Source of the DNA: Photobacterium swingsii
Lineage (GTDB): Bacteria; Pseudomonadota; Gammaproteobacteria; Enterobacterales; Vibrionaceae
Assembly (NCBI RefSeq): GCF_024346715.1
Contig: NZ_AP024852.1
Location: forward strand, 2,728,001-2,792,000
Direction of reading: 5' to 3'
DNA length: 64,000 nucleotides
Notes under the pieces: model-generated
Told to the model about the DNA's origin: nothing
Seen by the model: only the letters and a program-made list of their open reading frames with translations
The model's database searches: none
Part shown: positions 48,793 through 56,192 of the stretch, one piece after another
Position numbering within the stretch: position 1 is the first letter of the stretch
Layout: every line of letters starts with the position of its first letter
Position numbers and translations under genes: made by a program

Positions 48793-49182
48793 CTAGTATA
48801 AAAATGATATTGGAATCTGGATTTCTTTTGGTGCAGGCTTAATTATATGCTTAGTTGTTTTATGCGGGAATATTTCACCTGCTTTAATATAATCTAGAAC
48901 TAATTGTTTATCTACCTTAAAGTCATCCCTCCACGAGGTGACAACAACACTAGAGCTATCATATGATAGCAGTATTGCAGGTATTCGTTTTAAACCCAGT
49001 TTTTTAGCAACATTATAGCGATGATGTCCATCCATAATTGCATACGTTGTTTTCTCAAGTAAAACAGGTACTCGCCAAATCCCTTCATCCTTGATTCTTT
49101 CAGCGAGCCATTCAACCCGGCTGGGTATATGTTCCTCTGTTTCTTTGATCAAATCAATATTAACTAACTCTAAGCTGTACAC
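48793..49182 (-). CDS. ParB/sulfiredoxin-fold protein resembling free-serine kinases (SerK/SbnI type)
   Basis: A 129-residue protein with a ParB N-terminal-like domain. The usual ParB arginine-rich box is replaced by DGHHR (residues 51-55), followed by a VxSW segment (SWR at 83-85) and FPHKTTKH (105-112). This combination is characteristic of the branch that contains the ADP-dependent serine kinase SerK and the siderophore protein SbnI, which makes O-phosphoserine. It has no helix-turn-helix or partner ParA, so a role in DNA partition is unlikely. It starts 13 bases after the fusion gene ends. The kinase activity is inference. Confidence 0.65.
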   Translation of the reverse strand: MYSLELVNIDLIKETEEHIPSRVEWLAERIKDEGIWRVPVLLEKTTYAIMDGHHRYNVAKKLGLKRIPAILLSYDSSSVVVTSWRDDFKVDKQLVLDYIKAGEIFPHKTTKHIIKPAPKEIQIPISFLY

Positions 49183-49195
49183 AATAAAATCCTTA

Positions 49196-50992
49196 TTATA
49201 TTTCCTTTAGGCAATCAATTAAGTATTGATTATCTGCCGAATTCCTTACTGCCAGTCTTATATAGTTACTATTATCTTCAAAACCTTGTTTTTTAGAACA
49301 GTCTTTAGCAAGAATACTGAATTTTTGACAAAGTTCAGAGACAAGTTCTTCTGAATTTTTACCTATAACTTCACATAATATGTAGTTAGCTTGAGATTCT
49401 ATCGGTCTTAAAAATGGAACTTGCTCAAGTTGCTGATAAAAAGCATTACGCTCATTAATAATACTCTTACAACCAGAATTATATACTTTTTGGTATTTCC
49501 CTATAATTTGGAAAAAGAACTCGCCCAGAGAGTTTATATTCCAAACAGGTATTTTCTTTTTAATTCGAGATATTAAAGTAGTATTTGATGATGCCAATAC
49601 ACCTAAGCGAATACCTGGCACACCATAACTCTTACTAATACTCTTTATAACAATTAGTCCAGAGTATAAATTCAATGTATCTTCAGATAATAGTGTTGAT
49701 TCGATACCGTTAACGGCAAAGTCTACAAAAGATTCATCAACGATCAATTTTTTATTTTCTTTCTTAAACCAATGTATAAGTTCAAGTAAATCATCATACT
49801 TAATAAAGTTTCCAGATGGATTGTCTGGATTAATTAAAAGAACGCCATCAACTTTTTCAGCTAATCGCTTAATGTCTTCTATTGTGTATGAATAATTTTT
49901 GTTCGTAATTTTCTCTAGGTGTACATTTTTAAACCTTGCAGAATACTCTTCAAAGGTAGGTAAAAACAAACCTAATTTACAATCAATTTCTGTAGACAAT
50001 GCATCAATAAGCTCTGCTGCACCATTACCTACAACAATTTGGCTCTGATCACAATTGAACATTTTCGAAGCTAATAATGCTTGAACATTAGCACCAGATG
50101 GATATTCTCGTAACAGAGTATCAAATGAGTGCTTCATTTCACCAACAAATGTATCATTAGGGAAGTAAGGGTTAACTAGATAGCAAAAATCTTTGATATC
50201 TTCATAACGCCAATAACCACCAAAACGTTGAGAAAGTAATTTTAGTTTTTGCTCTTTGCTTGAAAAAATAACTTCTGCATTATCAAGATCTTGAATATCA
50301 TCGATCTCATACCATTTCTCACCTTGAAGTGGTAATGCTTTTAACTCTTGCGTTTCAAGTAATGTGATTATTCTTAAAACCTGCTCATAATACTCATTAT
50401 CACCCAACGCAGAAGAATATGCCTCTAAAAATGGAACATATGTTTTTTTCAAGAACTCTTGGCTAAATTTATAAATATTAACTGTTTTGTAATATTCATC
50501 TGTTTTAGCGAAGTTAAAGTCTTTCTTAGATACAAAATTAACAATGTCAAAACTATTATCTAGTTCAACAACGGTACCATCCATCCAAGGTTGGTACTTA
50601 TCTACAACAGCAACATTAGGATATTGATTCGAGATAAGATTTTCAATTATTTGAGGTTCATAAATAAGATCACTTTCTAGCAGAATAGTATCATCTTCGA
50701 CTAAGTAATCTTTTGCTAGGTATATAGAGTAAATGTTATTGGTTTTATCATAGATATTATTCTCAACATAAACAATCTCTATCCCATTATAATTATCACC
50801 GAGAAATTCAGTTAATTTATCTTTATGATAACCGACAACGATAACAAAACGCTTAATATCATACTTAGACAATATTTCTAAGCTGCGTTCTATCAGTGTG
50901 ATGTCATGTACTTTTACCATACATTTTGTTTTATCTTTCGTATGGTTACCTAGGCGATTGCCCATACCGGCTGCTGGAATTACCACTTGCAT
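49196..50992 (-). CDS. Fused LicC-like nucleotidyltransferase and PLP-dependent aminotransferase/decarboxylase-fold enzyme
   Basis: A 598-residue two-domain protein. Residues 1 to about 235 form a nucleotidyltransferase with VIPAAGMGNRLGNHTKDKTKCMV, a TNNIYSIYLAKDYL segment and a KWYEIDDIQDLDNAE end, closely like LicC (CTP:phosphocholine cytidylyltransferase). Residues from about 240 form a class I/II PLP enzyme of the HisC/CobD type, with INPDNPSGN, VDESFVDFA and the PLP Lys454 in SKSYGVPGIRLG. CobD-like enzymes decarboxylate phosphothreonine or phosphoserine; HisC-like ones transaminate. The fusion suggests the PLP product is handed to the nucleotidyl domain. The substrate is unknown. Confidence 0.8.
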   Translation of the reverse strand: MQVVIPAAGMGNRLGNHTKDKTKCMVKVHDITLIERSLEILSKYDIKRFVIVVGYHKDKLTEFLGDNYNGIEIVYVENNIYDKTNNIYSIYLAKDYLVEDDTILLESDLIYEPQIIENLISNQYPNVAVVDKYQPWMDGTVVELDNSFDIVNFVSKKDFNFAKTDEYYKTVNIYKFSQEFLKKTYVPFLEAYSSALGDNEYYEQVLRIITLLETQELKALPLQGEKWYEIDDIQDLDNAEVIFSSKEQKLKLLSQRFGGYWRYEDIKDFCYLVNPYFPNDTFVGEMKHSFDTLLREYPSGANVQALLASKMFNCDQSQIVVGNGAAELIDALSTEIDCKLGLFLPTFEEYSARFKNVHLEKITNKNYSYTIEDIKRLAEKVDGVLLINPDNPSGNFIKYDDLLELIHWFKKENKKLIVDESFVDFAVNGIESTLLSEDTLNLYSGLIVIKSISKSYGVPGIRLGVLASSNTTLISRIKKKIPVWNINSLGEFFFQIIGKYQKVYNSGCKSIINERNAFYQQLEQVPFLRPIESQANYILCEVIGKNSEELVSELCQKFSILAKDCSKKQGFEDNSNYIRLAVRNSADNQYLIDCLKEI

Positions 50993-51002
50993 ACTATTAC
51001 CT

Positions 51003-51947
51003 TTAAAAGTATTTTGAATTCATATCCCAAATATCTAAATCCATTCCTAGACCTAGCTTAATGGCTTCCTTATAAATATAGTCTGCAATTACTAAATCAA
51101 TTAGTGCACCACCATAATTATAGCTCATGACATTCACATCGGAATCGCGCTTTTTAACAAATTCATTGTTTAAAATAATATCACCTAACTCTAATGCGTC
51201 AGGTCTAATCCAATTTTTAGTCTGTTCATAAAAATCAGTTGTTATTATATCGACTTCTTTGTCAAAATGCTCCCATCCTCTTACGTGAATAGGAATGATT
51301 GTTTTCCCTTTCCAGTTTTCATCAAATTTAGTTACAATACTTCCATTTGCAGATGTAATTGCAGAAACAATAATATCTGCATTCATCAAATCATTATTTT
51401 CAGTAATCTTTTCTACTTCAAAATCATCATCTAATATACTAACTACACGATTTAAATGATCTTTATAATCTATTACGTATATTTTTCTAATTTGGTGCTC
51501 ATTTTTGAAATTATTCAATGTTTTCAAAAATGAAACCATTGCATTTCCAATTCCGATAACAGACACTGTTTTAGTTGTATTCACAATATCCGTTGTATTC
51601 TTTAGTGATATATAAGCAGTTAAACCAGTTCTCACTGCCGTAAGATAAGTGCTATCCATTAAAGATAAAAGCTCTCCTGAATTTTTATCGTTCAATATAA
51701 GCATACCACGTATAGATGGCTGTCCTTGAACATCATCTCTTTGAATACTTTTTACAGACATAACATCTTTATATATTGCAGGCATGGTTGTATAAAATGA
51801 AGCCCCATCCTTTCTTAAAACTATTTTAGATTCAAGATTACAATTCTTTTTTGCATAATCAATGAAGCACTCTTCAATCTTTTCTATAACCTGAGCTGAA
51901 AATAAATCAACTTTTACACAATCGGAAAATTTAAGTATCTTTGTCAT
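51003..51947 (-). CDS. Ornithine cyclodeaminase / mu-crystallin family dehydrogenase
   Basis: A 314-residue protein of the OCD family, which includes ornithine cyclodeaminase, alanine dehydrogenase and SbnB. It has the substrate-domain segments MPAIYKDVMSVKSIQ and LMDSTYLTAVRTGLTAYIS, then a Rossmann loop VSVIGIGNAM. The expected small residue pattern after GxG is altered (GIGNAMVS). It ends 10 bases before the fusion gene, so the two are co-transcribed. In the SbnB setting such an enzyme uses O-phosphoserine-derived intermediates, but the reaction here is unknown. Confidence 0.78.
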   Translation of the reverse strand: MTKILKFSDCVKVDLFSAQVIEKIEECFIDYAKKNCNLESKIVLRKDGASFYTTMPAIYKDVMSVKSIQRDDVQGQPSIRGMLILNDKNSGELLSLMDSTYLTAVRTGLTAYISLKNTTDIVNTTKTVSVIGIGNAMVSFLKTLNNFKNEHQIRKIYVIDYKDHLNRVVSILDDDFEVEKITENNDLMNADIIVSAITSANGSIVTKFDENWKGKTIIPIHVRGWEHFDKEVDIITTDFYEQTKNWIRPDALELGDIILNNEFVKKRDSDVNVMSYNYGGALIDLVIADYIYKEAIKLGLGMDLDIWDMNSKYF

Positions 51948-52071
51948 ATAACCTCATAATAAAATAATGAATTTCAATACATTTATTTGTGTGATGAACA
52001 ATGTATTTGCGACAAGAAAAGATTAGAGCTTCTTAGCTAAAAAGAATTTAGCTTTGATTTCCATATATCTA

Positions 52072-52626
52072 TTACATAGACATTAATTTTGCTTTATGAA
52101 AATGTATACCTTGCATATCTTTGTCAGAAAGTAACGGCAGTTCACAACCTAAAGGCCATTCGATACCAATATCCTGATCATTCCATAAAATTGAATGTTC
52201 AGCGGCAGGATTGTAGTAGTCTGTACACTTATATACAAACTCTGCCTCCTCACTCGTCACATAAAAACCATGTGCGAATCCCTCTGGCACCCATAGTTGA
52301 CGCTTATTTTCCGCCGAAAGATACACTCCAACCCATTTCCCAAATGTTAGTGAACCCTTCCGAATATCGACCGCAACATCAAATACTTCGCCTGAAACAA
52401 CTCGAACTAATTTACCTTGTGTATTTTCTGTTTGGTAATGTAAGCCACGCAAGATACCTTTCTTTGATTTTGAATGGTTATCTTGTACAAATTGTGTAGG
52501 CTTACCTGTTACTACTTCTTCAAACTTTTTTTGGTTCCAGGTTTCCATAAAAAAACCACGCTCATCACCAAAAACACTTGGCTCAATGATTTTTACATCA
52601 GGAATGCGAGTATCGATTACTTTCAT
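52072..52626 (-). CDS. rfbC: dTDP-4-dehydrorhamnose 3,5-epimerase RfbC
   Basis: Third step of dTDP-L-rhamnose synthesis. The 184 residues form the cupin-type RmlC fold, with the catalytic His in ILRGLHYQ near residue 63 and the WVPEGFAHGFYV motif. It follows rfbD closely (4-base gap) and is the last of the rfbBADC set; a 124-base gap precedes the OCD-like gene. Confidence 0.97.
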   Translation of the reverse strand: MKVIDTRIPDVKIIEPSVFGDERGFFMETWNQKKFEEVVTGKPTQFVQDNHSKSKKGILRGLHYQTENTQGKLVRVVSGEVFDVAVDIRKGSLTFGKWVGVYLSAENKRQLWVPEGFAHGFYVTSEEAEFVYKCTDYYNPAAEHSILWNDQDIGIEWPLGCELPLLSDKDMQGIHFHKAKLMSM

Positions 52627-52630
52627 CTTA

Positions 52631-53512
52631 TTACCCTGTATACGCTTGAATATTATTTAGTGCGGCCTTCCAATCACTCGCTTCAACAGAAAATGCTTGT
52701 GTGATTTTATCCGTGCTTAACCGTGAATTGCTTGGACGTTTCGCTGGTGTTGAATATTGCTCAGTCGTAATACTGGATAAACTTGGCTTTTTAACGATAA
52801 CGTCTTGCTTAACTGCCGAGTCAAATATAGCATCTGCAAATTCAAACCAACTGACATGTGGTAAGCCTGAAAAATGGTAAATACCAAACTCAACAGCATC
52901 GCCTTGAGTTATACGCGTAGCTATTTGAATTAACGCTTTAGCAATGTCACCAGCGTAAGTTGGGCCGCCAAACTGATCACCAACAATGCTTAATGCGTCA
53001 CGCGTTGTGCCTAGACGTAGCATGGTTTTGACAAAATTATTGCCGTTCTCGCCAAACACCCACGCAGTACGAAGAATAATGTGTTTATCGCACGCAGCTG
53101 CTACAGCAAACTCACCCGCTAATTTGCTTTCACCATAAACCCCCTGCGGGTTGGTGGTGTCACTTTCTACATACTCACCCACTTTATTGCCTTCAAAGAC
53201 ATAATCGGTTGAGATATGCAGCATTGCAGCCCCTACACTTTGTGCCGCGAGCGCTAAGTATTTTGGACCATCACGATTAATCGCATAAGAAAGCTCAACT
53301 TCCTCTTCTGCTTTATCGACTGCAGTATGGGCGGCGGCATTGATAATAACCGTGGGTTGAAATTCAGTAACTGTCGCCTGAACAGCCTCTTGATTGGTGA
53401 TATCAAGGTGCTCTTTATCTAGCGCTAATACTGTTGTATTTTCATCTTTAGCTAATTGTTCGGTAAAACAATGACCCACCTGACCATGGCAACCTGTAAT
53501 TAATACCCGCAT
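52631..53512 (-). CDS. rfbD: dTDP-4-dehydrorhamnose reductase RfbD
   Basis: Last step of dTDP-L-rhamnose synthesis, an NADPH-dependent SDR. The 293 residues have the N-terminal LITGCHGQVGHC nucleotide loop, and the catalytic YxxxK is in VYGESKLAGE. It directly abuts rfbA. Confidence 0.97.
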   Translation of the reverse strand: MRVLITGCHGQVGHCFTEQLAKDENTTVLALDKEHLDITNQEAVQATVTEFQPTVIINAAAHTAVDKAEEEVELSYAINRDGPKYLALAAQSVGAAMLHISTDYVFEGNKVGEYVESDTTNPQGVYGESKLAGEFAVAAACDKHIILRTAWVFGENGNNFVKTMLRLGTTRDALSIVGDQFGGPTYAGDIAKALIQIATRITQGDAVEFGIYHFSGLPHVSWFEFADAIFDSAVKQDVIVKKPSLSSITTEQYSTPAKRPSNSRLSTDKITQAFSVEASDWKAALNNIQAYTG

Positions 53513-54400
53513 TTAATTCACTGCCTTTTTCTGCTTTTCTTTCACTAATCGTGTCAGATAGTGCCCGTACTCGTTTTTCATCATAGGCTTTGCTAGTGAT
53601 AGTACTTGCTCATCGCTCAACCAGCCATTGCGCCATGCAATTTCTTCTAAGCACGCCACTTTTAGGCCCTGTACATTCTCTATAGTTTGAACAAATGAAG
53701 AGGCTTCATGAAGACTTTCATGGGTTCCTGTATCTAACCAAGCAAAACCACGACCTAATAGCTCAACATTCAGAGTACCATCATTTAAATACATTTCATT
53801 TAGTGTGGTGATTTCAAGCTCGCCCCGGTGAGACGGCTTAACTTGCTTGGCCATTTCAACAACACGGTTGTCATAGAAATAAAGCCCTGTCACCGCATAG
53901 TTTGACTTGGGTGTTTCAGGCTTTTCTTCAATAGAGACCGCTTTCATCTCTTTATCAAATTCAACCACACCAAAACGCTCAGGGTCTTTCACTTGATAAC
54001 CAAACACGGTTGCGCCCGACTCTCTTGCAGCCGCATTTTGCAACGTTTTAGAAAAAGACTGACCATAGAAGATATTATCGCCCAGCACTAAGCACACGCT
54101 ATCATCACTGATAAATTCTTCACCGATAATAAAAGCCTGAGCAAGCCCATCCGGGCTAGGCTGAACTGCGTACTCAAGGTTGATACCAAAATCTGAACCA
54201 TCACCAAGCAAACGCTTAAAGCCAGCGTTATCTTCCGGTGTGGTGATAATTAAAATATCTTTAATACCAGCAAGCATTAACGTTGATATTGGATAAAACA
54301 CCATAGGTTTATCGTAAATAGGCAGTAATTGCTTTGATACACCGCGCGTTAATGGGTATAGACGCGTACCAGAACCACCCGCGAGCACAATCCCTTTCAT
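53513..54400 (-). CDS. rfbA: Glucose-1-phosphate thymidylyltransferase RfbA
   Basis: Makes dTDP-glucose, first step of dTDP-L-rhamnose synthesis. The 295 residues begin [33 protein letters not shown], the standard N-terminus. I start it at the ATG that overlaps the rfbB stop by one base (TGATG); a GTG one codon earlier is also in frame. Confidence 0.97.
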   Translation of the reverse strand: MKGIVLAGGSGTRLYPLTRGVSKQLLPIYDKPMVFYPISTLMLAGIKDILIITTPEDNAGFKRLLGDGSDFGINLEYAVQPSPDGLAQAFIIGEEFISDDSVCLVLGDNIFYGQSFSKTLQNAAARESGATVFGYQVKDPERFGVVEFDKEMKAVSIEEKPETPKSNYAVTGLYFYDNRVVEMAKQVKPSHRGELEITTLNEMYLNDGTLNVELLGRGFAWLDTGTHESLHEASSFVQTIENVQGLKVACLEEIAWRNGWLSDEQVLSLAKPMMKNEYGHYLTRLVKEKQKKAVN

Positions 54401-55566
54401 CACTTAACTACCTTATTTACAACTTTTTCGTTTGCAACGCCTTCATTTGCAACGCCTTCATTTGCAACGTTTTCATTTGCAACGTTTTCACTCGTAACAG
54501 TCGTGCTCGATACACCTAAACGTTCTCCAGCATAAGAGCCGTCTAAAACGCGCGACCACCATTGTTTATTGTTTAAATACCATTCAACCGTTTTACGAAT
54601 ACCTGACTCAAAGGTTTCTTCTGGCTTCCAGCCTAATTCACGCTCAACTTTAGATGCATCAATCGCATAACGAACATCATGTCCTGGACGGTCCGTTACG
54701 TAAGTAATTAAATCAAGATACTGATTAACGCCTTGCGGTTTATTGGGTACTAATTCTTCAAGCAAAGAACAAATCGTTTTGACGACATCGATATTGGCTT
54801 TCTCATTATGGCCGCCAATATTATAGGTTTCACCGACCACGCCTTCTGTCACCACTTTGTATAAAGCACGAGCATGGTCTTCAACAAATAACCAATCTCG
54901 GATTTGCATACCGTTGCCATAGACAGGTAATGATTTACCATCTAAAGCATTTAAAATCATTAATGGGATCAGCTTTTCAGGAAAATGGTAAGGGCCGTAG
55001 TTATTCGAGCAGTTAGTAACAATAGTAGGTAAGCCGTATGTACGTAACCAGGCACGAACCAAGTGGTCAGAAGAAGCTTTTGATGCTGAGTACGGGCTTG
55101 AAGGTTCGTAAGACGTTGTCTCAGTAAATAAATCATCTGTCCCTTCTAAATCACCGTAGACTTCATCGGTAGAGATATGGTGAAAGCGAAATGCGGACTT
55201 AGCGTCATTATTTAGGCTATTCCAGTAAGCGCGTGTCGCCTCAAGCAGGGTATAGGTACCAACGATATTGGTTTCAATAAAAGCAGCGGGCCCATCAATA
55301 GAACGGTCTACATGGCTTTCGGCGGCCAAGTGCATTACAGCATCTGGGTTGTAAGTGGTAAACAAGCGATCTAACTCTTGGCGATCGCAAATATCGACCT
55401 GTTCAAATGAGTAACGTTCATTGCTATCGATGTCTGAAAGTGACTCAAGATTGCCAGCATAAGTGAGTTTATCTACGTTGAGTACAGAATCTGATGTATG
55501 TTTGATAATATGGCGGATAACTGCAGAACCTATGAACCCTGCGCCGCCTGTTACTAAAATTTTCAT
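54400..55566 (-). CDS. rfbB: dTDP-glucose 4,6-dehydratase RfbB with repeat-bearing C-terminal tail
   Basis: Second step of dTDP-L-rhamnose synthesis. The 388 residues have the [15 protein letters not shown] loop, the STDEVYGD motif and the catalytic YSASK. The usual enzyme is about 355-360 residues. This one has an extra tail of about 30 residues made of ANExV pentapeptides, encoded by five 15-bp direct repeats (54425-54499). It is the first gene after the ops element, with a leader of about 285 bases. Confidence 0.96.
   Translation of the reverse strand: MKILVTGGAGFIGSAVIRHIIKHTSDSVLNVDKLTYAGNLESLSDIDSNERYSFEQVDICDRQELDRLFTTYNPDAVMHLAAESHVDRSIDGPAAFIETNIVGTYTLLEATRAYWNSLNNDAKSAFRFHHISTDEVYGDLEGTDDLFTETTSYEPSSPYSASKASSDHLVRAWLRTYGLPTIVTNCSNNYGPYHFPEKLIPLMILNALDGKSLPVYGNGMQIRDWLFVEDHARALYKVVTEGVVGETYNIGGHNEKANIDVVKTICSLLEELVPNKPQGVNQYLDLITYVTDRPGHDVRYAIDASKVERELGWKPEETFESGIRKTVEWYLNNKQWWSRVLDGSYAGERLGVSSTTVTSENVANENVANEGVANEGVANEKVVNKVVK
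54425..54499 (-). repeat. Five tandem 15-bp repeats at the 3' end of rfbB
   Basis: Five consecutive 15-bp units (54425-54439, 54440-54454, 54455-54469, 54470-54484, 54485-54499) share the core TTCATTTGCAACG. The second and third units are identical. Each unit is in frame and encodes one ANExV-like pentapeptide, so copy-number change would lengthen or shorten the tail without a frameshift. Confidence 0.92.
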
Positions 55567-55777
55567 TTTCTATTCTTATATCCATTTCAACCAGATTACA
55601 CTTACAAAACAACAACTCAACAGCCTATAGAATGACTGAAAGAAGAGTGAGACATTGATTCCCGCATGCTCTGCTAACTAAAAAATTGAAAGAAGCAAAT
55701 TCCCCTATTCACGCCTAGCTTAGCCGCTAACATAGAGGGTTAGTTGCATAAAAAATACAAGCATAATCAGTTTTTTG

Positions 55778-55789
55778 CACGCTACCGCC
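55778..55789 (-). promoter_or_regulatory. ops element (RfaH recruitment site, JUMPstart-type)
   Basis: The minus strand reads GGCGGTAGCGTG, identical to the enterobacterial ops consensus. It is preceded by a GGGGCGATACCTA stretch reminiscent of the wider JUMPstart sequence. It lies about 62-73 bases after the predicted transcription start and about 210 bases before rfbB. RfaH is encoded in the same window (9113-9610). Confidence 0.92.
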
Positions 55790-55857
55790 CTAGGTATCGC
55801 CCCTATCATGCGGATTATTACTAAATTTATGGCTGTATTTGTAATGAGTAATCACTA

Positions 55858-55886
55858 ATTATATTGGACTGGACTATCTTCAGCAA
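55858..55886 (-). promoter_or_regulatory. Sigma-70 promoter of the rfb/polysaccharide operon
   Basis: The minus strand has TTGCTG (55881-55886), a 17-base spacer and a perfect TATAAT (55858-55863). The predicted start is near 55,851, so the ops element would fall in the early leader, where RfaH is known to act. Confidence 0.72.
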
Positions 55887-56052
55887 GTTGTTATGCCTGA
55901 GCTATGCGCTCTATAGCGAAAAACGTATTATTGATGTGTAGCCGTATAGAAGTTAACAAATAAAAAAGTGCATTCTCGATAACGGAAGCGACGATGCGGG
56001 AAAAAGAAGCGAAGAGAAAAATGGAAGACTCATAAGGGAGGCGAGGAATAAA

Positions 56053-56083
56053 GAAAAAGCTGCCTCATGCGATGAAACAGCCT
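56053..56083 (-). terminator. Probable terminator after pglF
   Basis: The stem GCTG/CAGC continues with TCAT/ATGA after a 2x2 internal loop (56059-56081) and has a 3-base loop. In the leftward transcript it is followed by TTTTTCTTT. It lies about 110 bases after the pglF stop. Confidence 0.5.
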
Positions 56084-56192
56084 TTACTAGAGGTTCAGTA
56101 AAATATCTAAAATAATGACTAACGATATGGTGCTCGTAATGCTGTAACTACAGGCCAATATAATTTATACCAACCCATTAAGTAGCTCACGC

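Larger units (their letters stand above)
55567..56192. other. Gene-free control region between the two polysaccharide operons
   Basis: About 630 bases without a credible gene. From right to left it holds the probable terminator of the pglF operon (56053-56083), the sigma-70 promoter of the rfb operon (55858-55886), the ops element (55778-55789), and a leader of about 210 bases to rfbB. It looks like the regulatory start of the leftward O-antigen operon. Confidence 0.75.

Noticed and set aside
48793..49182. Partition or plasmid ParB gene, hinting at an integrated element
   Set aside because: It has DGHHR and FPHKTTKH instead of the ParB box, no helix-turn-helix and no parA; no integrase, att repeat or tRNA is next to it.
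54425..54499. Possible CRISPR-like array
   Set aside because: The 15-bp units are directly adjacent with no spacers, are in frame with rfbB, and no cas genes are nearby.
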